A stretch of DNA of 64,000 bases, from NCBI GenBank assembly GCA_913776615.1, contig CAJYPK010000004.1, positions 62,001 through 126,000 on the forward strand, given 5' to 3'. Position 1 is the first letter of the stretch; every line of letters starts with the position of its first letter. The position numbers and the translations under genes were made by a program. Source of the DNA: an uncultured Hymenobacter sp. (GTDB taxonomy: Bacteria > Bacteroidota > Bacteroidia > Cytophagales > Hymenobacteraceae). Below the pieces are notes generated by a model that was not told where the DNA came from, ran no database searches, and saw nothing but the letters and a program-made list of their open reading frames with translations. Of the stretch, positions 7,857-15,760 are shown piece after piece.

Positions 7857-9230
7857 ATGCCGCTCCCCAGTAGTAGCACCCCCGCGGTGCAAATTCAACA
7901 GTTTTACGATAAAGGCCTTGCCCATGCTTCCTACGCCATTCGGGCGGGCCGGCAAGTAGCCATTATCGACCCGGGCCGCGACCCGCAGCCCTACTACGAT
8001 TTTGCCGACGAGCACGAGGCCGAGATAGTGGCCGTGATCGAGACGCACCCCCACGCCGACTTTGTGAGCAGCCACCTGGAAATCGCCCAGGAAACCGACG
8101 CCACCATTTATTGCAGCAAGCTGGTGGGCGCCCGCTACCCCCACCGCAAATTCGACGACGGCGACCGCATCAAGCTGGGTACCGTGGAGCTGCACGCCCT
8201 CAACACCCCCGGCCACTCGCCCGACAGCATCAGCGTGCTGCTGATGGACGACCTGGCCCAGACCCGCGCCGTCTTTACCGGCGATACGCTGTTCGTGGGC
8301 GACGTGGGCCGGCCCGACCTGCGCGAAGACGCGGCCATCGGGGGCCACACCCGCGAGGCCCTCGCCGCCCAGCTCTACACCAGCCTGCGCCAGAAGCTGA
8401 TGGCCCTGCCCGCCACTACCCGCGTGTACCCGGCCCACGGCCCCGGCTCGCTCTGCGGCAAAACCACCAGCCCCGACCTCGACAGCACCATCGGCAAGGA
8501 GCTGGCCACTAACTACGCCCTCCAGCCCATGTCGGAGGAGGAATTTATTAAGGTGCTGCTCGAAGACCAGCCTTTCATGCCCAAGTACTTTGGGCACGAC
8601 GTGCAGCTCAACAAGCAAGGTGCTCCTAATTTCGAAGACAGCGTGCGGGCCGTACCGCGCCTGCCATCAAGCGCCGCGCTGGCCCCCGGCGTGCTCATCA
8701 TTGACACCCGCCCGGCCGCCAAGTTCCGCGCCGGCCACCTGCCGGGCGCTATCAACTTGCAGGACGGCGGCAAGTTTGAAACCTGGCTGGGCTCGGTAGT
8801 CGGCCCGCAGGAGAAATTCTACCTACTGGCCGACACCCAGATTCAGCTCGACGCGGTGCTGCGCAAAACCGCCAAAATCGGCTACGAAGGCAACATCAAG
8901 GGGGCCCTACTGGCCCCTTCGGCCCAGCCGGCGAAGAGCCCCGAAGTAGACGTAGCCGCCGTGCACCAGCACCCCGAGCAGTTTACCATCGTGGACATCC
9001 GCAACCGCACCGAGGCCCACGACTCGCTGTTTACCAACGCCCTGCTCATCCCGCTGCCCGAGCTGCGCGAGCGCGTGGGCGAGATTCCGACCGATAAGCC
9101 GGTGCTCGTGCACTGCGCCGGCGGCTACCGCTCGGCCGCTGGGGCCAGCATTATTGAGGCCGCCCGGCCGGGGGCAGAGGTATTCGACTTAGGTGAGGCC
9201 GTGACAGGATTTGCGCCGGTAGCGATGTAA
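7857..9230 (+). CDS. MBL-fold hydrolase with two rhodanese domains, persulfide dioxygenase-like
   Basis: A 457-residue cytoplasmic protein. The N-terminal metallo-beta-lactamase domain has THPHADFVSSH (His64, His66, Asp68, His73), PGHS (His120), TGDTLFVGDVGRPDL (Asp143) and YPAHG (His194), the ETHE1/persulfide-dioxygenase-like metal site. Two rhodanese domains follow. The first (about 278-350) has IDTRP and AGHLPGAIN but no active-site Cys. The second (about 375-457) has VHCAGGYRS with Cys420. The family oxidises glutathione persulfide or handles sulfane sulfur. The start at 7857 is preferred over 7767 because the extra 30 residues are low quality. Transcribed alone. Confidence 0.9.
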   Translation: MPLPSSSTPAVQIQQFYDKGLAHASYAIRAGRQVAIIDPGRDPQPYYDFADEHEAEIVAVIETHPHADFVSSHLEIAQETDATIYCSKLVGARYPHRKFDDGDRIKLGTVELHALNTPGHSPDSISVLLMDDLAQTRAVFTGDTLFVGDVGRPDLREDAAIGGHTREALAAQLYTSLRQKLMALPATTRVYPAHGPGSLCGKTTSPDLDSTIGKELATNYALQPMSEEEFIKVLLEDQPFMPKYFGHDVQLNKQGAPNFEDSVRAVPRLPSSAALAPGVLIIDTRPAAKFRAGHLPGAINLQDGGKFETWLGSVVGPQEKFYLLADTQIQLDAVLRKTAKIGYEGNIKGALLAPSAQPAKSPEVDVAAVHQHPEQFTIVDIRNRTEAHDSLFTNALLIPLPELRERVGEIPTDKPVLVHCAGGYRSAAGASIIEAARPGAEVFDLGEAVTGFAPVAM

Positions 9231-9262
9231 AAAGGCTTTATCCTCTGCTAAATTCTATAGCT

Positions 9263-9412
9263 ATGCTATTACTCTCCAGCATGAACTTACTCGGCCTTGC
9301 GTGCTACGTCATTATTACAGCTGGCTGGCTCATCGCCCTTCTACACATATTACGCAGTGCTTTCAGCCAGCTTCGCGCTTTTTTTCGAATAGCTCGCAAC
9401 TGCGGCAGGTAA
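9263..9412 (+). CDS. Possible 49-residue single-pass membrane micro-protein
   Basis: A short frame (ATG at 9263, TAA at 9410-9412) encodes a hydrophobic segment NLLGLACYVIITAGWLIALL followed by a basic tail (FRIARNCGR). This is the layout of a single-pass membrane micro-protein. It starts 32 bases after the MBL-rhodanese stop and could share its transcript. There is no family match and no proof of translation; it may be chance. Confidence 0.3.
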   Translation: MLLLSSMNLLGLACYVIITAGWLIALLHILRSAFSQLRAFFRIARNCGR

Positions 9413-9610
9413 GTTGACACATCCCAAACCACTCTTGCGCCTTATTCAAAAATAAATAAGTAAAGGAAATTCGCCCATCTTATCTTTGCTGCAAGCGCGT
9501 TTCGGTAGTCCCCAATGGCCAGACGGTAGCCTCTGAAAAGAGGAAACCCCGGCTGCGGCTACAGACCGGGGTTTCGATGCGGGGTTCAGACACAACCCAA
9601 CATCATACTC
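9413..9610 (+). other. Structured leader region with promoter-like box and hairpins
   Basis: TATCTTTG at 9481-9488 fits the TAnnTTTG box. Downstream are a small CCTCT/AGAGG hairpin near 9530-9543, a 9-bp stem AAACCCCGG/CCGGGGTTT (9544-9552 with 9566-9574), and a GGGTT/AACCC pair near 9583-9599. The 9-bp hairpin is followed only by TTTCG, so it may be a weak terminator or part of a structured RNA leading into the 39-residue frame. Confidence 0.4.
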
Positions 9611-9730
9611 ATGACAAGGGCAAACGCGAACAAACTACTGCGGAACTGGGGCAAACCAGTTTTATTGGAGGTTTTGAAAGGTGCGGCAAAAGCTATCGGC
9701 TTCTACCTCATCGCGCATTTCCTCCGGTAG
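9611..9730 (+). CDS. Possible 39-residue amphipathic micro-protein
   Basis: The frame runs from ATG 9611 to TAG 9728-9730. The peptide is basic with a helical, hydrophobic second half (EVLKGAAKAIGFYLIAHFLR). It is bounded by a hairpin upstream and a strong terminator 4 bases after the stop, so the unit looks like a self-standing gene. Such layouts occur for small membrane peptides, including type I toxins; no antitoxin was identified. A competing 77-residue frame at 9577-9810 runs through the terminator and is less likely. Confidence 0.4.
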   Translation: MTRANANKLLRNWGKPVLLEVLKGAAKAIGFYLIAHFLR

Positions 9731-9734
9731 TTGG

Positions 9735-9774
9735 GAAAGGCATCGACCAGAAGGTCGGTGCCTTTCTTTTTATT
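9735..9774 (+). terminator. Intrinsic terminator after the 39-residue frame
   Basis: AAAGGCA...CGACC pairs with GGTCG...TGCCTTT across the loop AGAA, followed by CTTTTTATT. The stem is about 13 bp with one wobble pair. Confidence 0.8.
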
Positions 9775-9965
9775 CGTAGCGCAAATATAACGGGCCGTCG
9801 AAGGAAATAGTTATCCGGCATAGGACTCTTGCTTGCAAAGTCGAATAGCTAATGGTCAGTATTTTGTATAGCACAAACCGCAATTCGTATACTGCCGCCC
9901 GCTAGCCCAGCCAAGACCTTTGTGGGGCTCCCCCGTTGTAGCCAACGGCTAACCTCTCCCCCACT

Positions 9966-11015
9966 ATGTCCCTTACCGATTTTCGCACGCTGGGCCGCTC
10001 GGGCCTGGTAGTGAGCCCGCTGGCGCTGGGCACCATGACGTTTGGCACCGCCCGCTGGGGCTCGGCCGACGACGTCTCGCAGGCCATTTTCAACGCCTAC
10101 GTTGACGCGGGCGGCAACTTCGTGGATACGGCCGACGTGTACGCCGGTGGGCGCAGCGAAGAGCTGCTGGGCGGCTACCTCGCCGACCGCAACCTGCGCG
10201 ACCACGTAGTGCTGGCTACCAAGTTTGGCTTCAATGCCCAGGCTGGCAACCCCAATGCCAGCGGCAACGGCCGCAAAAACATTCACCGCGCCCTCGAAGG
10301 CTCGCTGCGCCGCCTCCGCACCGACTACGTGGACCTCTACTGGCTGCACGTGTGGGACACGGTGACGCCCGTGGAAGAAGTCCTGCAAAGCCTCGGCGAC
10401 CTCGTACGGGCCGGTAAAATCCGCTATTTCGGCTTTTCCGACATGCCCGCCTGGTACACCGCCAAGGCCGCGGCACTGGCCGCCGCGCACGGCGTGCCCG
10501 GCCCCATCGCCATGCAGCTGGCCTACTCGCTGGTCGAGCGCAACATTGAGCGCGAGCACCTGCCCGCCGCCCGCGAGGCGGGCCTCGGGCTGACGCCGTG
10601 GAGCCCGCTGGCGGCCGGCTTTCTGGCGGGCAAGTATCAGCGCGCCGCAGCCGGGGCCACCGGCGCGGGTCGGCTCAGTGGCCCTAATCCGTTCGGCAAT
10701 ACGCTGTTTACCGACCGCAACTGGCGCATCCTGGACGCACTGCGGCCGGTGGCCGCGCAGCTCGACCGCCCGCTGGCGCAGGTGGCGCTGGCCTGGGTGC
10801 TGGCCCAGCCGGGCGTGAGCGCGCCCATCGTGGGGGCCAGCCAGGAGGCGCAGCTGCGCGATAGCCTGGCGGCGCTCGACATCCGCTTCACGCCCGAGCA
10901 GCTGCGAACCCTCGACGAGGCCAGCGCTCCCGAAGTAGTATTTCCCTACGGCATCTTCACACCGGCGGGGAGCAAGGGCGTGTTTGGGGGCGCGACGGTG
11001 CGGGGCTGGCGGTAA
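9966..11015 (+). CDS. Aldo/keto reductase
   Basis: A 349-residue NAD(P)H-dependent oxidoreductase of the AKR superfamily. Expected catalytic residues are present: Asp and Tyr in [17 protein letters not shown], Lys in VVLATKFG and His in YWLHVWD. The N-terminus [19 protein letters not shown] and the C-terminal [13 protein letters not shown] (NADPH-binding) are standard. The substrate is unknown. The stop codon at 11013-11015 lies in the left arm of a large inverted repeat. The next gene is a second AKR on the same strand and an AraC regulator follows, so the three may be a functional group. The upstream motif GACCTTTGT (near 9912) is also present before the second AKR. Confidence 0.93.
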   Translation: MSLTDFRTLGRSGLVVSPLALGTMTFGTARWGSADDVSQAIFNAYVDAGGNFVDTADVYAGGRSEELLGGYLADRNLRDHVVLATKFGFNAQAGNPNASGNGRKNIHRALEGSLRRLRTDYVDLYWLHVWDTVTPVEEVLQSLGDLVRAGKIRYFGFSDMPAWYTAKAAALAAAHGVPGPIAMQLAYSLVERNIEREHLPAAREAGLGLTPWSPLAAGFLAGKYQRAAAGATGAGRLSGPNPFGNTLFTDRNWRILDALRPVAAQLDRPLAQVALAWVLAQPGVSAPIVGASQEAQLRDSLAALDIRFTPEQLRTLDEASAPEVVFPYGIFTPAGSKGVFGGATVRGWR

Positions 11016-11088
11016 CACCAAGCTCCGGCTTGGTGAGGCGTCTGGGTACGCTCACCTAACGCTTCACCAAGCCGGAGCTTGGTGTTAC
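11012..11088. repeat. 30-bp inverted repeat with AAGCT...GCTT core
   Basis: Bases 11012-11041 and 11059-11088 are reverse complements except for one position, with a 17-base loop. The left arm contains the stop codon of the AKR gene. The palindromic core CCAAGCTCCGGCTTGG resembles the cores of elements at 32858 and 61793. It may also end transcription, but no T-run follows. Confidence 0.85.
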
Positions 11089-11199
11089 ACCCCCGTTTTG
11101 TGTTGCAGAAGCGCGGGTTTGTATAACCCCGGCCGGAGGGGCTACCCAGACCTTTGTAAGGCTAACTCCTTTTCCAAAAAACTTCCTAAGCAACGCAGT

Positions 11200-12195
11200 A
11201 TGAGCACTATCAAACAAGTACCACTGGGCACGCAGGGCCTGCACGTTTCCGTCGAAGGCCTGGGCTGCATGGGCATGACGGGCGGCGTCAACGGCATGAG
11301 CGTGTACGGCGAGGCCGACGAGGCCGAGAGCCTGGCGACTTTGCACCGCGCCCTGGAGCTGGGCGTCACCCTGCTCGATACCGCCGACCTCTACGGCCCG
11401 CTCAAAAACGAACGTCTGGTGGCCAAGGTGCTGGCGGGCCAGCGCGACAAATTCACCGTCGCCACCAAATTCGGCTTCGAGGTCGATGACAACGAGCAGT
11501 GGACCGGCGGCTACAACGGCCGGCCCGAGTACGTGCGCAAGTCTATCGAGCGCTCGCTGCGCAACCTGGGCACCGACTACGTGGACCTCTACTACCTGCA
11601 CCGCGTGGACCCCGCCACGCCCATTGAGGAAACCGTGGGGGCCATGAGCCGCCTCGTCGAAGAAGGCAAGGTGCGCTACCTCGGCCTGAGCGAGGTACCA
11701 GCCGACGTACTGCGCCGGGCGCACGCCGTGCATCCCATCTCAGCCCTGCAAAGCGAATACTCGCTTTTCGACCGCCGGGTGGAAGACGAGGGCATCATCC
11801 AGGCGGCGCAGGAAATGGGTATCGGCTTCGTGGCGTATTCGCCGCTGGGCCGGGGATTTTTATCGGGCGACATCAAGACGCCCGACGACTTTGAGGCCAA
11901 CGATTCGCGGCGCTTTTTTCCGCGCTACCAGGGGGAGAACTTCTACCGCAATCTGGCGCTGGTCGAAAAACTGAAGGCCCAGGCGGAAGCTAAGGGAGTT
12001 ACCCCCGCGCAGCTCGCGCTGGCCTGGGTGCTAGCGCAAGATGTGGTGGTAATACCCGGCACCAAGCGCCGCAAGTACTTGGAAGCCAACGTAGCCGCCG
12101 CCAGCCTGGCACTCAGCCCCGCCGAACTGGCCGAGCTCGATGCGATAATGCCCGCCGGTAGCGCAGTGGGCGCGGCGTACCCGGCTGGGTTGTAG
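11200..12195 (+). CDS. Aldo/keto reductase
   Basis: A 331-residue AKR, distinct from the one at 9966. Catalytic Asp/Tyr are in [17 protein letters not shown], Lys in FTVATKFGF and His in [21 protein letters not shown] is the coenzyme-binding end. It resembles the YajO/AKR13-type bacterial enzymes (LGCMGMTG near the N-terminus). The start at 11200 is chosen because upstream codons run through the inverted repeat. GACCTTTGT near 11149 may be its promoter -7 region. The substrate is unknown, probably an aldehyde or ketone. Confidence 0.93.
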   Translation: MSTIKQVPLGTQGLHVSVEGLGCMGMTGGVNGMSVYGEADEAESLATLHRALELGVTLLDTADLYGPLKNERLVAKVLAGQRDKFTVATKFGFEVDDNEQWTGGYNGRPEYVRKSIERSLRNLGTDYVDLYYLHRVDPATPIEETVGAMSRLVEEGKVRYLGLSEVPADVLRRAHAVHPISALQSEYSLFDRRVEDEGIIQAAQEMGIGFVAYSPLGRGFLSGDIKTPDDFEANDSRRFFPRYQGENFYRNLALVEKLKAQAEAKGVTPAQLALAWVLAQDVVVIPGTKRRKYLEANVAAASLALSPAELAELDAIMPAGSAVGAAYPAGL

Positions 12196-12216
12196 GATGC
12201 TTTCGTATTTTCTCGC

Positions 12217-12325
12217 AGTGTTTCGCCGGGTTAAAAGCGCAGTGTTTCGCAGTGCGGAGAAAACACCCCGAGATACTGCGCTTTTAACCCGACGAAACAC
12301 TGCGCTTTTAACCCGGCGAAACACT
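12217..12325. repeat. Compound repeat of a ~24-base unit, one forward and two inverted copies
   Basis: The unit GTTTCGCCGGGTTAAAAGCG (20 bases shown) occurs once forward near 12220 and twice in reverse complement at about 12277-12300 and 12301-12323. The outer arms share at least 33 matching bases, so the locus can form a very long hairpin. It fills the 150-base gap before the AraC gene. Confidence 0.85.
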
Positions 12326-12345
12326 ACGGGAAATTCAAAATCCAT

Positions 12346-13260
12346 ATGAAACAGCCTGCCCGAGAATTCAAGGAATTAGCCACGGTATCGGATTTTACCC
12401 AGCATTTCGGCTTTCCGCCCCCCGCCCACCCGCTGCTCACCGTCATCGACCTGGAGGGAGCGCGTCATCGACCGCCGGTATCCGGGCTGGTGCTGCGGCA
12501 GCTCTACATCATTACGCTCAAGAAAAACCTCAAGGGCCTGCTGCACTACGGCCACCGAGCCTACGATTTCAGCGAGGGCGTACTGGCCTTCTACGCGCCG
12601 GGGCAATTGTGCGAGAGCGGCAGCAACGTCGACACCTCGGAACTAAGCGGCTGGATGATAGTCTTTCACCCTGACTTGCTGCATAAGTACCCGCTGGCCA
12701 AGAAGATGGCGGGCTATACTTTCTTCTCGTACCAGGTACACGAAGCGCTGCACCTCTCGGCCAGCGAAGAAGACTTGCTCAACGATGTGCTCACCCCCCT
12801 GCGGCGCGAGCACGCCCAGCCCATCGACGCCTTCAGCCAGGACGTCATGGTGTCGCAGCTGGAAGTCCTGCTCAACTACGCCAACCGCTTCTACCACCGG
12901 CAGTTTCTGACGCGGCGACCGGCCGAGCACGACTTGCTCAGTCGCTTCGAAGAGCTGCTCAACGCCTACTTTGCCCGGCCCGATGGCCAACCCTTGCCCA
13001 CGGTGCAGCACTTCGCCGACGCCCTGCACGTATCGCCGGCCTACCTCAGCGACCTGCTGCGCTCGCTCACCGGTCAGAACACCCAGCAGCACATTCACCA
13101 GGCGCTGATTGAGCGCGCCAAGCAATTGCTGCTCAGCACCTCGCTCACCGTCAACGAGGCGGCGTTCCGGCTGGGGTTTGAATACCCGCAGTATTTCAGC
13201 CGCTTATTTAAGAATAAAACCGGCCTGACCCCGGCCGCCTTTCGGTTTTCGGCGCAGTAG
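12346..13260 (+). CDS. AraC-family transcriptional regulator
   Basis: A 304-residue DNA-binding regulator. The N-terminal sensory domain (about 1-190) is of the cupin-like type seen in Bacteroidota AraC proteins (GVLAFYAPGQ). The C-terminal domain (about 200-304) has two helix-turn-helix units: TVQHFADALHVSPAYLSDLL and LTVNEAAFRLGFEYPQYFSR, ending FKNKTGLTPAAFR. The upstream aldo/keto reductases on the same strand are likely targets, as this pairing is common; this is inference. The promoter region is occupied by the compound repeat at 12217-12325. The gene converges on comB with 12 bases between. Confidence 0.93.
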   Translation: MKQPAREFKELATVSDFTQHFGFPPPAHPLLTVIDLEGARHRPPVSGLVLRQLYIITLKKNLKGLLHYGHRAYDFSEGVLAFYAPGQLCESGSNVDTSELSGWMIVFHPDLLHKYPLAKKMAGYTFFSYQVHEALHLSASEEDLLNDVLTPLRREHAQPIDAFSQDVMVSQLEVLLNYANRFYHRQFLTRRPAEHDLLSRFEELLNAYFARPDGQPLPTVQHFADALHVSPAYLSDLLRSLTGQNTQQHIHQALIERAKQLLLSTSLTVNEAAFRLGFEYPQYFSRLFKNKTGLTPAAFRFSAQ

Positions 13261-13272
13261 CCAGCGGGCGGC

Positions 13273-13992
13273 TTAGGCGCGCACCAGGCGGTCGGTACGC
13301 CACAGGGGCAGCAGCTCAGGGTGGGTATCGACGTTCATGCAGAACGTAAAGTCGTCGTGCGCCTCCAGCGCGTTGAGCCGGCGCACGGCGGCCGATTGCA
13401 GCAGGTACTCGGGCCAGTTGGGCTTGGCATCCTGCCAGAGGTGCAGGGCGGCCAGCGCAGCATCGGAAGAGGTGATATCGAAGCCCAGCGGGGCCAGCCG
13501 CTCGGCCAGCGCGCCGCCGAACAGGCTGTCTTCGAGGCAGAAATTACCCTTCCAGCCGGCGCACACTACCAGCACGTCGCGGCCCTGCGCCACGCAGAAA
13601 TCGGCCACCGCGCTCAGGTTGAGGAAGGCCCCGCACACGATGGCCTCGGCGCTCAGCGAGCGGCGCAACGCTAGCGTGCCATTGGTGGTACTGATGGCCA
13701 GCGCCCGACCCTGCACCGCGATTTTACCGTCGAGAAAGCCAAAGGGCGAATTGCCCAAATCGAAGCCCGCGGCGGCGATGCCATCGCGCTCGGCCGCCGT
13801 AATGTAGCCGTACTCGCGGCCCAGTGCGGCGCACTCGTCGAGCGTAGCCGTGGGAAAAACCTCCGTCACGCCCGCCGCCAGCGCCGTGACGATGGTGCTG
13901 GTCGCGCGCAGCACGTCCACGATAACGGCCACCCGCCCGCGCAAATCATACAGCGGTAGCAAGTCGGGCGAAAAACAAACGTCTAATTTCAA
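13273..13992 (-). CDS. comB: 2-phosphosulfolactate phosphatase (ComB-like)
   Basis: Magnesium-dependent hydrolysis of 2-phosphosulfolactate to sulfolactate is the known family activity, first described in coenzyme M synthesis; many bacteria keep ComB without making coenzyme M. The conserved blocks VAVIVDVLRATSTIVTAL, ALAISTTNGT and VVCAGWKGNFCLEDSLFGGAL are all present. The frame is open to an ATG at 14109, but that extension is encoded by the simple repeat (PSHRLTISPSRYLT). A TTG at 13992 gives MKLDVCFSPDLL and 239 residues, the usual family length, so I prefer it. No other coenzyme M genes are nearby. Confidence 0.85.
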   Translation of the reverse strand: MKLDVCFSPDLLPLYDLRGRVAVIVDVLRATSTIVTALAAGVTEVFPTATLDECAALGREYGYITAAERDGIAAAGFDLGNSPFGFLDGKIAVQGRALAISTTNGTLALRRSLSAEAIVCGAFLNLSAVADFCVAQGRDVLVVCAGWKGNFCLEDSLFGGALAERLAPLGFDITSSDAALAALHLWQDAKPNWPEYLLQSAAVRRLNALEAHDDFTFCMNVDTHPELLPLWRTDRLVRA

Positions 13993-13993
13993 A

Positions 13994-14155
13994 GCGGTGA
14001 GATAGCGAGATGGTGAAATAGTGAGTCTATGGGATGGTGAAATGGTGGATCGGTGAGTTAGCGAATTAATAAAGTAGTAAGGCGACCTTCCCTCTACCAG
14101 CTTCATCAAAACACTAACTCACCAATTCACCATTTCACTATTTCACCACCTCCTC
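13994..14155. repeat. Degenerate GTGAAATGGTGA repeats in inverted arms
   Basis: Left arm (about 13996-14060) contains tandem degenerate units such as GGTGAAATAGTGAG and GGTGAAATGGTGGA. Right arm (about 14111-14150) is their reverse complement (CACCATTTCACTATTTCACC). The right arm includes the gcvT stop codon and the left arm runs into the 5' end of comB. The same repeat occurs at 58810-59010. Confidence 0.85.
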
Positions 14156-15256
14156 CGTGCCCGACACCAGCGGGAGCTTGCTCACCGTAGCGGGCAGGTT
14201 TTTGCCGCGCACCTGCACGAAGATCTTGGTGCCGGGGCTGGCCAGCTCGGTTTTCACGTAGCCCAGGCCGATGCCTTTACCGAGGCTGGGCGACTGCCCG
14301 CCGCTCGTGACCTCGCCAATTGCCTGGCCCTCGGCATCGACCAGCGGGTAGTGGCTGCGGGGCAGGCCGCCGGGGCCGTCCATTACGAAGCCCACCAGCT
14401 TGCGCTGCACACCGGCGGCTTTCTGGGCCTTGAGGGCTTCGCTGTTGGTGAAGTCCTTGGTAAACTTGGTAATCCAGCCCAGGCCGGCTTCGAGGGGCGA
14501 GGTGGTGTCGTCGATGTCGTTGCCGTAGAGGCAGTAGCCCATTTCGAGGCGCAGGGTATCGCGCGCGCCCAGCCCGATGGGCTTCAGGCCGAAGGGCTTG
14601 CCGGCTTCCATAATCTGCTCCCACACGGCGGCGGCGTGCTCGTTGGGCACGTACAACTCGAAGCCGCCCGCCCCGGTGTAGCCCGTAGCCGAGATGATGA
14701 CGTTCGGCGCGCCGGCAAACGTACCCTGCACAAAGCTGTAGTACGGAATGGCGGTGAGGTCCACGTCGGTAAGCGAGCGCAGCGCCTCGGCGGCCTTGGG
14801 GCCTTGCACGGCAAAGAGACTGAGCTGGTCGGAAACGTTCTCCAGCTCGGCGCCGCTGGTGTTGTGGGCTTGCAGCCAGTTCCAGTCTTTTTCGATATTG
14901 GAAGCGTTGACTACCAAGAAGTAGTCTTCCTCGGCCAGCTTATACACGAGCAGGTCGTCCACGATGCCGCCCTCGGCGTTGGGCAGGCAGGAATACTGCG
15001 CTTTGCCGGGCTGGAGCTTGCTGGCGTCGTTGCTGGTCGTGCGCTGGATGAGGTCGAGGGCGTGGGGGCCGCGCACCCGGAACTCGCCCATGTGCGATAC
15101 GTCGAAGATGCCCACGCCGCGCCGCACGGTGTGGTGCTCCTCCAGGTCGGAAGAGTAGCGCACGGGCATGGCGTAGCCGGCAAAGGGAACGATTTTGGCG
15201 CCCAGCTGCTGGTGAACAGCGTGCAGGGCAACGGTTTTGAGCGGGGTAGCTTCCAT
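14138..15256 (-). CDS. gcvT: Aminomethyltransferase, glycine cleavage system T protein
   Basis: A 372-residue tetrahydrofolate-dependent enzyme of the glycine cleavage complex. It transfers the methylene group of the aminomethyl-lipoyl H protein to THF and releases ammonia. Hallmarks are [47 protein letters not shown] (with the key Asp) and [14 protein letters not shown]. The C-terminal barrel includes [20 protein letters not shown]. The start at 15256 gives the standard N-terminus; the upstream 25 codons are not conserved-looking. The last codons and TAG come from the GTGAAATAG repeat. No gcvH or gcvP is nearby, which is common in Bacteroidota. Confidence 0.96.
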   Translation of the reverse strand: MEATPLKTVALHAVHQQLGAKIVPFAGYAMPVRYSSDLEEHHTVRRGVGIFDVSHMGEFRVRGPHALDLIQRTTSNDASKLQPGKAQYSCLPNAEGGIVDDLLVYKLAEEDYFLVVNASNIEKDWNWLQAHNTSGAELENVSDQLSLFAVQGPKAAEALRSLTDVDLTAIPYYSFVQGTFAGAPNVIISATGYTGAGGFELYVPNEHAAAVWEQIMEAGKPFGLKPIGLGARDTLRLEMGYCLYGNDIDDTTSPLEAGLGWITKFTKDFTNSEALKAQKAAGVQRKLVGFVMDGPGGLPRSHYPLVDAEGQAIGEVTSGGQSPSLGKGIGLGYVKTELASPGTKIFVQVRGKNLPATVSKLPLVSGTEEVVK

Positions 15257-15360
15257 GAGAAAGGGGAGCTGCGCCGGGGCTGATTGCCAGGCCCGGCCAA
15301 GCGGCCACAAAGCTACTCCGCACCCGCGCAATGCCTTCGGCTGGCGGCAGCCCCAAGCCG

Positions 15361-15368
15361 TATCTTTG
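15361..15368 (+). promoter_or_regulatory. TAnnTTTG -7 box abutting the CZB gene
   Basis: TATCTTTG ends 4 bases before the ATG at 15373. If used, transcription would begin at or near the start codon, giving a leaderless or nearly leaderless mRNA. Confidence 0.45.
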
Positions 15369-15372
15369 CCCC

Positions 15373-15744
15373 ATGAGCCCCGATGCTATCAAACAGGATT
15401 TCGAATCTGCTGTCGTTAAGCACTTTTCGTTTAAAGCCCGGCTGCGCTCATTTCTGTACGGCAACGGCAAGGAGCAAGGCCCCCTGCGCGACCCCGACCA
15501 GTGCGGCCTGGGCCAGTGGATAGCCGAGCGCTCGCGCGGCGACTACAAACACGTGCCCGAAATGCGCGAGCTCGACGCCCTGCACCGCCTCATCCACCAG
15601 CAGGCCAACCGGCTCATGGACTTGCACCTGGCCGGCCGCCGCGACGAGGCCCTGGTGGGCTTCGGCGAGGTGCAGACCCTGGCCGACCGCATTCAACACC
15701 TACTGCAAACCATGGAAGCTAAACTACGTACTGCGCAGGCATGA
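15373..15744 (+). CDS. CZB (chemoreceptor zinc-binding) domain protein
   Basis: A 123-residue stand-alone CZB protein. The family binds zinc through one Cys and three His; here [14 protein letters not shown] supplies the first His, [11 protein letters not shown] the Cys in the C-x-L-G-x-W motif, and LHRLIHQQA the remaining His pair. In chemoreceptors and diguanylate cyclases the domain senses zinc or hypochlorous acid. The ATG at 15373 is chosen over 15331 because the extension overlaps the divergent gcvT promoter zone. It lies 16 bases before a histidine kinase and is likely its operon partner. The sensing role is inference. Confidence 0.88.
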   Translation: MSPDAIKQDFESAVVKHFSFKARLRSFLYGNGKEQGPLRDPDQCGLGQWIAERSRGDYKHVPEMRELDALHRLIHQQANRLMDLHLAGRRDEALVGFGEVQTLADRIQHLLQTMEAKLRTAQA

Positions 15745-15760
15745 CGGGGCGCTGGCGACC

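Noticed and set aside
9577..9810. 77-residue frame
   Set aside because: It reads through the terminator at 9735-9774 and overlaps the better 39-residue frame in another phase.
12217..12325. CRISPR-like array
   Set aside because: Repeat units are mixed in orientation and have no regular spacers or cas genes.
12031..12345. 104-residue frame with a repeated FRRVKSAV motif
   Set aside because: The repeated peptide is only a translation of the compound DNA repeat before the AraC gene.
13994..14155. CRISPR or tandem-repeat gene
   Set aside because: Units are short, degenerate and partly inverted, with no spacers.
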